Below, in pieces: positions 16,781 to 25,213 of a DNA stretch of 41,412 bases. A program made the translations under genes and the position numbers. Source of the DNA: Deltaproteobacteria bacterium (GTDB taxonomy: Bacteria > Desulfobacterota > DSM-4660 > Desulfatiglandales > Desulfatiglandaceae). The notes under the pieces are model-generated. The model worked only from the letters and a program-made list of their open reading frames with translations, was not told the origin of the DNA and did no database searches. The stretch covers positions 1-41,412 of the forward strand of contig JAGGXA010000079.1 in the NCBI GenBank assembly GCA_021163285.1, read 5' to 3'. Position 1 is the first letter of the stretch, and each line of letters opens with the position of its first letter.

Positions 16781-17295
16781 GGATACTCCGAATTTGAATA
16801 AACGTAACTGTTCACGGGTTATGCGCCGGTTACAGGCGCAGTGACTGTTAATGCCCGTTTGGTATGCATCCCCACGCAGAGAGTGGGAACGAGAGCAAAT
16901 AATACTTTCTGTCGGTAATTGCCGTATGAGGAACTATAAGATTGCTTCGCTTCGTTTGCAATGACATGCAAAGAAACGTCCCGTGAACGATTACAAACAA
17001 ACAATAACGCTTTGTTTTATTGTAACCGTTCACGGAACATTGAAAACAGAAATCAGAAACTGGAAATTCTGTACAATGTATCCGGCAATATCTCGTAGGG
17101 GCGAATCTTGTATTCGCCCTTTAAACGTGCGAACAAAGGGGTAAATAATCAAAGGGCGAACACAAGATTCGCCCCTACGCTCGCAAAAATCAATATATTA
17201 TATCAACCTTCAACCTTCTATCTGCAACCTTTGAACTTGTGAACGGTTACGTTTTATTTTGATTAATAATGTTTTTGTTCAGGCACAAAATAACC
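16781..17295. other. Repeat-filled spacer inside the mla gene set
   Basis: This 515-bp spacer has no gene. In order it holds 'cgtaactgttcacggg' (about 16802), a 'ccccacgcagagagtgggaa' hairpin-type repeat (about 16870), a 'gattgcttcgcttcgtttgc' piece (about 16941), 'gtaaccgttcacggaac' (about 17024), the large hairpin at 17095-17178, and 'gaacttgtgaacggttacg' (about 17232). A 61-codon minus-strand ORF here is only an accident of these repeats. Confidence 0.6.
17095..17178. repeat. 84-bp near-perfect hairpin ('gtaggggcgaat' palindrome)
   Basis: The left arm, 17095-17122, and the right arm, 17151-17178, are reverse complements at 27 of 28 positions, beginning GTAGGGGCGAATCTTG. The loop is 28 bases. 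Palindromes with this core are known as mobile hairpins in several bacterial groups. Transcribed across the mla operon, it would form a very stable RNA stem between mlaD and mlaC. Confidence 0.8.
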
Positions 17296-17736
17296 TTACA
17301 TTTTTCCAAAGACAAATTTCGATATCAACTGTTCCAAATCAACGGCAGGCTGTGTATCACGAATCTTTCCGCCTGATTTTATTAGCTCGTCCGCCCCTCC
17401 TGGTGAGATTTCTATGTATTTCTCGCCGATTAATCCCCTGGTCTTGATGGATGCAATTGAGTCCTCCTGCAGTTTTATATCTTTTTCCAGGTTCATAATT
17501 ATAAGGGCCTGGTAATCATCAAGAACGACACTTTTGACGCGTCCGACTTCCACCCCTGCTATGACAACCGAGGCCCCGTTCTTTAATCCGCCGCTGTTTG
17601 AAAAAACAGCCTGCACATCATAACCGCTCCCACCAAAAAACTGTATTTTTCCAAGACTGATGGACAGATAACAAAGGGAGGCGAACCCTGCTAAAATAAA
17701 CAAACCAACTGCTATCTCAAGGTTGAATTTTTTCAT
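17296..17736 (-). CDS. mlaD: MlaD-type MCE-domain protein
   Basis: The 146-residue protein has one N-terminal transmembrane helix (about 8-28) and a single MCE domain (about 37-115). Signature segments are VFSNSGGLKNGASVVIAGVE, VGRVKSVVLDD and IKTRGLIGEKYIEISPGG. MlaD forms the hexameric periplasmic ring of the MlaFEDB transporter and passes lipids to or from MlaC. Length matches short MlaD proteins. AAAGG lies nine bases before the ATG. It follows mlaF after 59 bp on the same strand. Confidence 0.92.
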   Translation of the reverse strand: MKKFNLEIAVGLFILAGFASLCYLSISLGKIQFFGGSGYDVQAVFSNSGGLKNGASVVIAGVEVGRVKSVVLDDYQALIIMNLEKDIKLQEDSIASIKTRGLIGEKYIEISPGGADELIKSGGKIRDTQPAVDLEQLISKFVFGKM

Positions 17737-17795
17737 CCTGTTTTACCTTTAAAATTGTGTCTGAACAGACTTTTAGTTCTGACACTATATGACGT

Positions 17796-18515
17796 TTATT
17801 CACCGAGGAATGCCTGAAGTATGGGTTCTTTTATTGACACCAGCTCTTCAGGCGTCCCTTCAGAGCGGATAACGCCTTCATGGAGCATTGCGACCCTGTC
17901 CACAAAAGGGAAAATTCTCGGGATTTCATGGGTCACGATAATCCCTGTAAATGAAAGTCTTTTGTGGCAGGAATCGATAAGTTTTAAAATAGCGAGACCG
18001 ATAACCGGGTCCAGCCCGGTTGTAGGCTCATCAAAGAGCATGATTTCAGGATCCATTACAAGTGCCCTTGCAAGAGCCGCCCTTTTTACCATACCCCCGC
18101 TTATCTGAGAAGGATATTTATTCCCGGAACCGGAAAGTCCCACATTTTCCAGCTCCTTAAAAACCCTTTCCCTGATCAATTTATCCCTCAAGCCTGTTTT
18201 TTCCTTTAGGGGAAAAGCAACATTTTCAAACACGGTCATTGAATCAAACAGGGCGCCACTCTGGAAGAGGAAGGCCAGCCTGTCTCTCAAGTTTGAAAGC
18301 CCTTTGCCCTTAAGAGTTCGCATATCCTTTCCATCTACCAGCACCCGTCCTTTAACCGGCTGCATCAGCCCGGCAACATGTTTCAACAGGACGCTCTTGC
18401 CGCTCCCGCTCCCCCCTATCAGAGCGACAACCTCCCCCTTTTTGATCTCCAGAGAGACCCCTTTTAAGACCTGATGCCCGTCAAATGAGACGTAAAGGTC
18501 TTCAATACTGATCAT
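17796..18515 (-). CDS. mlaF: MlaF-type ABC transporter ATPase
   Basis: The 239-residue ATPase has Walker A GGSGSGKS (near residue 35), the signature ISGGMVKRAALARAL, Walker B EIMLFDEPTTGLDP and the switch His in IVTHE. The signature beginning SGGM rather than SGGQ is typical of the Mla/Ttg2A subfamily. It powers lipid movement through MlaE. I use ATG 18515, preceded by AAGGA at a five-base distance; 14 further upstream codons overlap the end of mlaE and lack a ribosome site. The mlaE stop lies 8 bp upstream, so the two are tightly coupled. Confidence 0.94.
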   Translation of the reverse strand: MISIEDLYVSFDGHQVLKGVSLEIKKGEVVALIGGSGSGKSVLLKHVAGLMQPVKGRVLVDGKDMRTLKGKGLSNLRDRLAFLFQSGALFDSMTVFENVAFPLKEKTGLRDKLIRERVFKELENVGLSGSGNKYPSQISGGMVKRAALARALVMDPEIMLFDEPTTGLDPVIGLAILKLIDSCHKRLSFTGIIVTHEIPRIFPFVDRVAMLHEGVIRSEGTPEELVSIKEPILQAFLGE

Positions 18516-18523
18516 GAGAATCC

Positions 18524-19309
18524 TTAAAAGAAGAGTGAGGTCATAACATAATCCCACATAAGAATTAAAACCGATGAAAGAACTACCGCATCAGTGGTGG
18601 CTTTGCTCACGCCCTCAGCGCCGAATCCGGTAAATATTCCGGTATAATACCCTTTATAGCAGCATACCCAGACAATCAGCGTGCCAAATGTTAAAGATTT
18701 ATAAACACTTTCCATAATATCACTCATGTCTACATAATTGGCCATCTCCCCAAAATAGATGCCCACACCTACTCCGAGCAGTTTTCCGCCAATAATGTAA
18801 CCGCTAAAGACACCTACCACATTAAAGATTGCGCATAACAGCGGCATACAGATTATTGCAGCAATGAAATTAGGGACAATAAGATAACGGTACGGGTTGA
18901 GACCCATTAGCTCCAGGGCATCAACCTGCTCACTCAAGCGCATGATCCCTATTTCCGCAGTGATCGCAGAGCCTGCCCTTCCAGTGATCATCAGAGCGGA
19001 AAGCACCGGCCCTATTTCTTTGATCAGAGACAATCCCACGGCCGGGCCTAAAAAGGCATCAGAGCCAACTCTGCTAAGGGAATAATAACCCTGATAGGCA
19101 AGCACCATGCCGGTAAAACCACCCGTAAGAACAATTACAAGAAGAGATTGAAAACCTATAAAACGGATCTGCTTAAGTACCCGAACGATCTTGATGGGGG
19201 GGATAATTGAAAAGAAAAGGGCATTAAACAAAAAAATGCCCATGACGCCCATTTTATATAAATATTTAAGCGAAAAAGCGCCTATTTTTTGTAAAAAATC
19301 CATACACAT
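18524..19309 (-). CDS. mlaE: MlaE-type ABC transporter permease
   Basis: The 261-residue permease has five or six hydrophobic segments (about 15-37, 48-75, 140-175, 185-200 and 235-258). Family hallmarks are LTGGFTGMVLAYQGYYSL, the helical GPVLSALMITGRAGSAITAE and MRLSEQVDALELMGLNP. It is the inner-membrane core of the Mla lipid transporter and the first gene of this mla set. I chose ATG 19309 over the upstream TTG 19330, which has no ribosome site; ATG 19303 is also possible. No STAS-domain mlaB gene is present, as is common outside gammaproteobacteria. Confidence 0.92.
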   Translation of the reverse strand: MCMDFLQKIGAFSLKYLYKMGVMGIFLFNALFFSIIPPIKIVRVLKQIRFIGFQSLLVIVLTGGFTGMVLAYQGYYSLSRVGSDAFLGPAVGLSLIKEIGPVLSALMITGRAGSAITAEIGIMRLSEQVDALELMGLNPYRYLIVPNFIAAIICMPLLCAIFNVVGVFSGYIIGGKLLGVGVGIYFGEMANYVDMSDIMESVYKSLTFGTLIVWVCCYKGYYTGIFTGFGAEGVSKATTDAVVLSSVLILMWDYVMTSLFF

Positions 19310-19440
19310 GAGTTTTTCAAATCCGAACAATTATGTCAAATGGAAATTAAAGGGCACGTGAATGAAAACCATGATCTTCCGGAATCCCGCCGGCTCGCTT
19401 GAAGACATATTGAGCTCTATGAACGATTACAGGGTAGAGA

Positions 19441-20805
19441 TCAGGCCGGAATTGAAATTTCGGCTGCCGGCTCTGAACAGGCGCAAATATCCTTTAATAA
19501 TATATTGGCAGGTGAATTTTCAAGAAGCTCACTGAATACCCTGAGGCTTTTAGAGATTATTTTCAATTCGTCTGATCGGGTATAGGGGATATTATTGCTT
19601 CCATTCCGGTCGAGCGCATCAATAACATACTTGATGGTCATGGTATTCGTATTGTGGGCAGGCTGGTATGCGACTTTCCTTTCATGGTTGGTCATGATCC
19701 CGGAAATTAACCCTGAGTCAAGAAGTTCGGATAAAATCCGTCGAACCAACCGAATCGGGATACCTAACCTTTGCGAGATTACCGATTCACTGTTTATATC
19801 TTTTTCGTCATTAAAATTTATTACCAGAAGATGGATGATTCTCAGAGCTAACAGCCTTTTCAAAGAATTGCTTATCCTCAGACAATCCGGTTCAAAATCA
19901 TAAGTGTCCACGTTTTGGTGTGCGAAAGATATTTCAGCGCCGAAAAGGAGAATCAGCCAGCTAAGCTGGAGCCATATCAGAAAGAGAGGCAAGGCTGCAA
20001 AACTTCCGTAAATAGTATTGTACCTTGCAATCCCTACCTGGAAATAGATATAACCCCACTGAAAAATCTGGTAGATCGTCCCTGCAAAGATGCCTGCAAG
20101 GATGCCGGAAAAGATATTTACCCTTGTATTTGGGAGATAAATATATATAAAGGAAAAAAGGAGCCACAGAACAAAGAAAGGCAATAGTTTTAATGCAAGA
20201 AATATTGCAGGACCGATAATATCTGATATGCCTATCTTCCCGGCTAACAGCCTGAGCTCGCTAAATACAAAAACGCTTATGGCGCTGGACAAAAGAAAAA
20301 GGAAGGGACAGATCAGTATGAGTGAAAGATAGTCGCTAATCTTTCTCCCAAAACTTCTTGCCTTTTTGACTCCCCAGATTCCATTAAAAGCGTTTTCTAT
20401 ATGGGATATAACCGTTATGACTGCCCAGAAAAGGACAATAAATCCGACTCCGGCGATAAGACCGCCTTTCGTATTCTGAATAAGCGAGTGTGCAAAACCG
20501 ATAACCTTTGACAGTACTGCCTCCTGCCCCTGAAATTTTTCATAAAGCAGCGTTTCAAGTGAGGTCTCAAAACCAAACCCCTTTGCAATCCCAAAAAACA
20601 TTGCGGCTAAAGGAACAATAGAAAGGAGAGTGTAAAGGGTAAGCGCGGACGCCCTTAACCTGCAATTATCTTCATACATTCCGCGCAGGGAAAGGATAAT
20701 GATTTTCAATTGTCTGATAAAAAAATATTGCAGCCTGGTAAGCTCACCTTTCCGAATTCTCCAGATATCATTTTTTAAGAATTCAACAGCTCTTGATATT
20801 TTCAT
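19441..20805 (-). CDS. YihY/BrkB-type membrane protein with C-terminal winged-helix-like tail
   Basis: The 454-residue protein has about six transmembrane helices in its first 300 residues. YihY/UPF0761 features include DNCRLRASALTLYTLLSIVP and VISHIENAFNGIWGV, then RYNTIYGSFAALPLFLIWLQ. Members are often annotated as 'ribonuclease BN', a misassignment; the true function is unsettled. Residues from about 325 to the end are soluble and resemble a winged helix (ESVISQRLGIPIRLVRRILS ... LLDSGLISGI), so it may sense or bind something in the cytoplasm. I prefer ATG 20805 (GGA close upstream). ATG 20826 lies in an intergenic 'gaacctgtaaatgg' repeat. Only 131 bp separate its stop from mlaE. Confidence 0.87.
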   Translation of the reverse strand: MKISRAVEFLKNDIWRIRKGELTRLQYFFIRQLKIIILSLRGMYEDNCRLRASALTLYTLLSIVPLAAMFFGIAKGFGFETSLETLLYEKFQGQEAVLSKVIGFAHSLIQNTKGGLIAGVGFIVLFWAVITVISHIENAFNGIWGVKKARSFGRKISDYLSLILICPFLFLLSSAISVFVFSELRLLAGKIGISDIIGPAIFLALKLLPFFVLWLLFSFIYIYLPNTRVNIFSGILAGIFAGTIYQIFQWGYIYFQVGIARYNTIYGSFAALPLFLIWLQLSWLILLFGAEISFAHQNVDTYDFEPDCLRISNSLKRLLALRIIHLLVINFNDEKDINSESVISQRLGIPIRLVRRILSELLDSGLISGIMTNHERKVAYQPAHNTNTMTIKYVIDALDRNGSNNIPYTRSDELKIISKSLRVFSELLENSPANILLKDICACSEPAAEISIPA

Positions 20806-20880
20806 TATTCCGAAACACTTAGCCATTTACAGGTTCACAGTTCTGGCTTGCCTTTCGCTCGCTCTTTCCAAACTCAGGAA

Positions 20881-22128
20881 TCAAAGGTTCGGATTTTCGG
20901 CAAACCCTGAACCTTTGGACCAGCAAGCGGTTACCTTTCTTGTTTCCAGTGCGATTTGTAATTCTTCATTAGTCGGAATAATCAAGACCTTGACTTCACC
21001 GGCTGATGGGCTGATTTCTCTAAGTCCCTTGCCGGGCTGATAATTTTTTGTGTTATCTATCTCAATGCCCAGCCTGATTAACCCGCTGCAGCAGCCTTTT
21101 CGGATGTCCGGGGCGTTTTCTCCGATGCCGGCAGTAAAAATCAGGGCATCCAGGTCCCCAAGAACAGCAAAATAGGCGCCGATATATTTCTTTATTCTGT
21201 AACAATAAATCTCCATAGCTGTTTTTGCCAGGTTGTCTCCCTTATTTTTCTTTTCAATTACTTCCCGCATATCGTTGGCGCCGCAAATCCCTTTAAGCCC
21301 GCTCTCTTTATTTAGCAGCCTGTCAATTTCCTTGAGAGACATTTTTAGATGATCGGCCAGAAAAAGAGGAATCGCAGGGTCCAAATCACCACAGCGGGTA
21401 CCCATTACCAGGCCTGCGAGGGGGGTCATTCCCATGCTGGTATCTATGCATTCGCCATTTTTGACTGCAGCAATACTCGCCCCGTTTCCGAGATGGATAG
21501 TTATTAAATTTAATTCCTTTAAAGGCCTGTTCAAATAGTCAGCGCATCTTTCCGCAACATAGGAGTGGGAGGTCCCGTGGAAACCGTATCTACGTATCCT
21601 TTCCTTTTTGTAGAGGTCATAAGGAAGGGCATAAAGAAATGCTTTGGGAGGAATGGTCTGATGAAAGGCTGTATCAAAAACGGCTGCATGCCGTGAATTG
21701 GGAAAGATTGACATGGCCACTTCTATCCCTGTTAAATTGGGAGAATTATGTAAAGGGGCCAGAGGGATATTCTTTTTTATTGCTTCAATTACCTTCTCTG
21801 TAATAATTGTCGGAGATATAAAAGCTTCTCCACCATGGACAATTCTGTGGCCTATAGCAGAGATTTCGGATTTATCCCGAATCGCCCCATATTCCGGGTC
21901 AACCAGCAGACCTGTAATTTGTATGAGTCCGTCCCGATGATTACAAATCCTTTCTTCTTTGATTTTAGTACGATTTTTTTTATTAGCAAGGATTTTTTTG
22001 TGCGTGAGTATGGAAGTGGTCTCGCCGATCTTTTCAGCTAAGCCGGAAACCAGTACCTGCTGTTCTTTCATGTCGAGCAATTGATATTTAATTGAAGAAC
22101 TTCCGGTATTAATGACTAATATCTTCAA
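20881..22128 (-). CDS. ackA: Acetate kinase
   Basis: The 415-residue enzyme interconverts acetyl phosphate plus ADP with acetate plus ATP. It starts KILVINTGSSSIKYQLLD (phosphate 1 motif), with AAVFDTAFHQTIP, RRYGFHGTSHSYV, LITIHLGNGASIAAVKNGE, the MGMTPLAGLVMGTRCGDLDP signature and FTAGIGENAP. TTG 22128 is the start that matches the family; the frame stays open upstream into repeat family A, which has no start with a ribosome site. The last 18 residues or so (after IALETRKV) are encoded by an intergenic repeat ('aaccctgaacctttgg' type), so they are probably a recent extension. No pta gene is adjacent. Confidence 0.95.
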   Translation of the reverse strand: MKILVINTGSSSIKYQLLDMKEQQVLVSGLAEKIGETTSILTHKKILANKKNRTKIKEERICNHRDGLIQITGLLVDPEYGAIRDKSEISAIGHRIVHGGEAFISPTIITEKVIEAIKKNIPLAPLHNSPNLTGIEVAMSIFPNSRHAAVFDTAFHQTIPPKAFLYALPYDLYKKERIRRYGFHGTSHSYVAERCADYLNRPLKELNLITIHLGNGASIAAVKNGECIDTSMGMTPLAGLVMGTRCGDLDPAIPLFLADHLKMSLKEIDRLLNKESGLKGICGANDMREVIEKKNKGDNLAKTAMEIYCYRIKKYIGAYFAVLGDLDALIFTAGIGENAPDIRKGCCSGLIRLGIEIDNTKNYQPGKGLREISPSAGEVKVLIIPTNEELQIALETRKVTACWSKGSGFAENPNL

Positions 22129-22146
22129 AACAGTAACCGCACATAG

Positions 22147-22309
22147 AAGGCTGTCCAAGAATGCCCTTTTTCCCGAACTCTGTGTTATGCGAAAAAAATT
22201 ATCCTCGGAGGTAAGCGATCTTGCGAGACTCCGATATTAACCATATGCCTGCGGTAATTTTTTTCGCAGGCCTTGATTTTGAAAAAAATTGCCATTCCCG
22301 GACAGCCTC
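22147..22309. repeat. Dispersed repeat family A, copy 2 (inverted orientation)
   Basis: The copy has the same terminal repeats as copy 1 (AAGGCTGTCCAAGAATG at the left, CATTCCCGGACAGCCTC at the right). The inner stem reads GCGAAAAAAATTA (22189-22201) against TAATTTTTTTCGC (about 22254-22266). Compared with copy 1 (GCTC...GAGC), both arms have changed together. It includes an extra 'gcgatcttgcgagactccgat' type segment, shared with copy 4. It lies directly upstream of ackA and may carry or disturb its promoter. Confidence 0.75.
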
Positions 22310-22440
22310 TCAGGTTAAGAGGTAATAGCTCAACCTGGATTCAATAAACCGGGAATTCAACCTGACTATCGTATAAGTATATCAAAACCATGACAAAAAA
22401 ACAACTGAAAACCAAATATCACCACTGAAAATAAAATATC

Positions 22441-22560
22441 ATAGATAGCGCCCATTCATAAATGGCTGTTTCGCCCGATATCTGCGTTGCTCTGAAATTT
22501 TAATCCTCAAAATACTTAATGTATTCCTGCGGTTAAAATTTTAGAGCGCCTTGGTCTCAA
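22441..22560. repeat. Hairpin element related to the core of family A
   Basis: GCTCTGAAATTTTAA (22489-22503) pairs with TTAAAATTTTAGAGC (22533-22547) at 14 of 15 positions. On the minus strand the loop reads CCGCAGGAATACATTAAG and onward to GAGGAT, the same layout as the loop of family A (CCGCAGACATATAGTTGAT ... GAGGAT). A small CCATT/AATGG hairpin lies at about 22452-22465. Nothing here codes for protein. Confidence 0.55.
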
Positions 22561-22572
22561 ACGAACTATCCT

Positions 22573-22622
22573 GACCTGAATCTGTGTGCCTGCCTGGGGA
22601 AGTTATTTCGTCCTCATCCCTT
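22573..22622 (+). repeat. Dispersed repeat family D, copy 2
   Basis: This diverged copy contains 'ctggggaagttatttcgtcc' followed by 'tcatccctta'. Its end coincides with the stop codon of the short CheA-like stub at 22621-22647, suggesting that the repeat interrupted that gene. Confidence 0.55.
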
Positions 22623-22647
22623 AGAATTCCTGAAAATCATCATCCAT
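22621..22647 (-). pseudogene. Eight-codon stub, possible start of a lost cheA
   Basis: Five bases after the chemoreceptor stop codon, an ATG at 22647 reads MDDDFQEF and then TAA. It is preceded by GAGGAG at a nine-base distance, which overlaps the end of the receptor gene. CheA kinases often begin with an acidic M-D-D-x-x-x-x-F. The stop codon is the first base triplet of a family D repeat. I infer a truncated gene that once followed cheW and the receptor. It may instead be chance. Confidence 0.25.
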
Positions 22648-22652
22648 GGGAA

Positions 22653-24533
22653 TTATCTCCTCAGGTTTTTTCCCTTTCCCATATTATTATTCAAACTTTT
22701 AGCAGGTGAGGTGAAGTTCTTTTGAATAGCGGGTTTCGAGGATTGCATCAGTGAAGAAGGTCTGTTTGCCCCCGTTATTCCACTGCTGCCGCACACTATT
22801 GCCATCAAATCTCCCACCATGCTTTTCATCTGTTCGGCCTGGGCATTCATTTCTTCGGAAGCCGACGCAGACTCCTCTGCATTGGCGGCATTCTGCTGGG
22901 TAATCCTGTCGATTTCATTTACTGCAATATTTACCTGCTCGATCCCCTGGGCCTGCTCATTGGATGCAGCAGATATCTCACTTAATAACTCACCCACTTT
23001 TTTTGCGCTCTCCGCAACTTTTTTGAAGGCTTCGTCTGTTTTGGCTACTATTCCCGAACCTGCTTTGGTCTTATCGACAGTGCCCTCAATCATTACGGCC
23101 GTATTTTTGGCAGCCTCCGCGGAACGCATGGCAAGATTTTTCACTTCATTGGCAACAACCGCAAATCCTGCTCCTGCCTCGCCGGCCCTCGCGGCCTCAA
23201 CTGCCGCGTTCAGGGCAAGAAGATTGGTCTGGAAAGCTATCTCATCTATGTTTTTTATAATCTTGTATGTATCTTCGTTTGCCTTTGATATATCCTGCAT
23301 TGATTCAGTAAGGTCACCCATCGACTCATTTGCCTGTCCTACCACCTGATTGGCTTCTTTCATCAGGGAATCAGCCAGGCCTGCATTCTCTGCATTTTGT
23401 TTGGTCATAGAGGATATTTCCTCTAATGATGAGGAAGTTTCCTCAACGGACGCAGCTTGTTCCGATGCTCCCTCGGCCAGGGACTGGCTTGCTGAAGATA
23501 CCTGGCCTGAAGCGGAAGCAACCTGTTCAGACCCTTCCGTCAAGCCCTCAATAATACGGTTAAGGGCCTTGTTGATGCCGTTGATAACCAGGAGAGAAAG
23601 CAGTATGGCAATGATAAACGTTGCGATTACGCCTGCGATTAACATTGTTTTTGCAGAGGACATCTTTTCTTGCATCAGTCCTTTTTGCTCGTTTCGCAGC
23701 TTTTCGCCTATGGCCAGAACTTCCCTTGCCCTTTGCACCATTTCCTTGGTAACAAGCGCCTGTTTATCAGAATCCGCCACATATCTGTCAAATGCCTTAT
23801 TATATTGTTTTATGTGAACAAGAACTTTATCGAGAAGGGCTATGCTTTTGGCGCTTTGAAAAAGTGATTTTGCGCCCGTTACAAGTTTAAGCGCATGCGA
23901 TATCTCATCATGAGTCAGATCCGCATATTTTTTATCACCCCGGATAATATAGTTTTTTTCCCGGGCCCTGATTATTCCCATCATCTGAGCCAGGTTATCT
24001 GCCATTTCCAACTTCAGGATTCTCTCTTTTAATGCTTCACCTTTAACCTGATTTTCAAGCTCTTCCTCAACAAGCCTTTTCTGTTCGGCCTTAATATCCT
24101 CACAATCCGCCTGGGCAGCCCTTGCAGCCGATACCATAGACTTGTCTGCATTTAGCTTCTCGTCAAAGGCCTTTACATAGGCCTCAAATGACTGATCGTA
24201 TTTCTTTGTGACGGCAAGCGCGTTATCAATCATTTCACGGTGGCGGGCCTTTTTGAATTTTCCCTTTGTATCTTCAAGTTGTGTCTTGATGTTTTTAATC
24301 AGATCTTTTACCTTGTCAACATAGGTGTGATTTTTACGAATCATAAAGTTCTTTTCCTGTCTTCTTAATTCCAGATTATACTTGACCACCCTGTTGACAT
24401 CGTCTGCCTTGCCGACCCTGTCCACCACGCCTGAAAGGCCATTATAGCCGACAAAAGCTACGATAAACCCCAATAACATCAAGATGGCTGCAAGGCCGGC
24501 TATCTTGGTACTTAACTTCATTTTCTTAAACAT
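22653..24533 (-). CDS. Methyl-accepting chemotaxis protein with HBM-type sensor
   Basis: The 626-residue receptor has transmembrane helices at about 11-30 and 297-318. Between them is an all-helical periplasmic region of about 260 residues (38-290) with two repeated 'RxxEKNxxIR' segments (near 58-66 and 189-198), typical of the helical bimodular (HBM) sensor. The cytoplasmic signalling hairpin has its conserved tip at 429-465 ([20 protein letters not shown] and following). No long HAMP linker is seen after helix 2. The C-terminus has no CheR-tethering pentapeptide. ATG 24533 has AAGGTGA upstream. The longer open frame to 24689 runs through repeat family D and is rejected. cheW lies 158 bp upstream on the same strand. 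Confidence 0.93.
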   Translation of the reverse strand: MFKKMKLSTKIAGLAAILMLLGFIVAFVGYNGLSGVVDRVGKADDVNRVVKYNLELRRQEKNFMIRKNHTYVDKVKDLIKNIKTQLEDTKGKFKKARHREMIDNALAVTKKYDQSFEAYVKAFDEKLNADKSMVSAARAAQADCEDIKAEQKRLVEEELENQVKGEALKERILKLEMADNLAQMMGIIRAREKNYIIRGDKKYADLTHDEISHALKLVTGAKSLFQSAKSIALLDKVLVHIKQYNKAFDRYVADSDKQALVTKEMVQRAREVLAIGEKLRNEQKGLMQEKMSSAKTMLIAGVIATFIIAILLSLLVINGINKALNRIIEGLTEGSEQVASASGQVSSASQSLAEGASEQAASVEETSSSLEEISSMTKQNAENAGLADSLMKEANQVVGQANESMGDLTESMQDISKANEDTYKIIKNIDEIAFQTNLLALNAAVEAARAGEAGAGFAVVANEVKNLAMRSAEAAKNTAVMIEGTVDKTKAGSGIVAKTDEAFKKVAESAKKVGELLSEISAASNEQAQGIEQVNIAVNEIDRITQQNAANAEESASASEEMNAQAEQMKSMVGDLMAIVCGSSGITGANRPSSLMQSSKPAIQKNFTSPAKSLNNNMGKGKNLRR

Positions 24534-24640
24534 AGTATTCACCTTTTTGATTCTTGTTAATATGGGATAAATGGTTTCTGTTTTGGCCATGCGGCAGGCC
24601 AATATGCCGGTCTGTTTCTGTTGCCGGCATGAGACCGCCT

Positions 24641-24690
24641 TAAGGAACGGCGACAAATTAACTTCCCCAACTATGCACCACAGCTTCAAA
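24641..24690 (-). repeat. Dispersed repeat family D, copy 3
   Basis: On the minus strand it reads 'gaagctgtggtgcatagttg' and then 'gggaagttaatttgtcg'. It fills part of the spacer between cheW and the receptor gene and is read through by a spurious N-terminal extension of the receptor ORF. Confidence 0.6.
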
Positions 24691-24691
24691 C

Positions 24692-25213
24692 TTATGATAT
24701 GTTTTCAATTACTATTAATTCATCCGAACTCAATACCTTGTCTATATCGAGCAAGATCTTTACCCCTTCTTTTGTCTTGGCCATCCCCAGGATATAATCC
24801 GTTTTAAGTTTTGAACCAAAACCGGGGGTGTCCTCAATCTCTTCCTCCTTTATATTCAATACCTCCGAGACCGTATCAACAATACTTCCCATTAAAAGAT
24901 TCTCTTCCTGACCTGCAATCTCCACTACCACGATGCAGGTCCTGTCCGTATAGTCAATAGACTGCATCCCGAATTTCAATCTCAAATCTACAATTGGAAT
25001 AACTTTGCCACGGAGATTAATAACACCCTTTAAAAAAACAGGCGTCTGGGGAACAGATGTGATCGGCATCATTCCTATGATCTCTTTGATCTTTAATATA
25101 TCAACCCCGTATTCTTCATTTGCCAGAGCAAAGGCAAGGTATTTACCTCCTCTGCTTACCACGTCCTCAACTTTAACATCTATATTATCCATTGCTTCAA
25201 CTATCTCTGCCAT
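24692..25213 (-). CDS. cheW: CheW coupling protein
   Basis: The 173-residue protein is a single CheW domain: [20 protein letters not shown], the [20 protein letters not shown] core and VDLRLKFGM. It links chemoreceptors to the CheA kinase. ATG 25213 has GAGG eight bases upstream; the open frame continues 41 codons further without a ribosome site and is not used. Its neighbour is the HBM chemoreceptor downstream. CheA and CheY are not in the window. Confidence 0.95.
   Translation of the reverse strand: MAEIVEAMDNIDVKVEDVVSRGGKYLAFALANEEYGVDILKIKEIIGMMPITSVPQTPVFLKGVINLRGKVIPIVDLRLKFGMQSIDYTDRTCIVVVEIAGQEENLLMGSIVDTVSEVLNIKEEEIEDTPGFGSKLKTDYILGMAKTKEGVKILLDIDKVLSSDELIVIENIS

Noticed and set aside
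16819-17033. Two overlapping minus-strand ORFs of 61 codons
   Set aside because: They run through palindromic repeats ('ccccacgcagagagtgggaa' type) and have no ribosome site.
17095-17178. CRISPR-like repeat
   Set aside because: It is a single inverted pair with no regular spacers or direct repeats; no cas gene is present.
24534-24689. 52-codon N-terminal extension of the chemoreceptor
   Set aside because: It is encoded by repeat family D and lacks a ribosome site; ATG 24533 has one and is followed at once by the first membrane helix.
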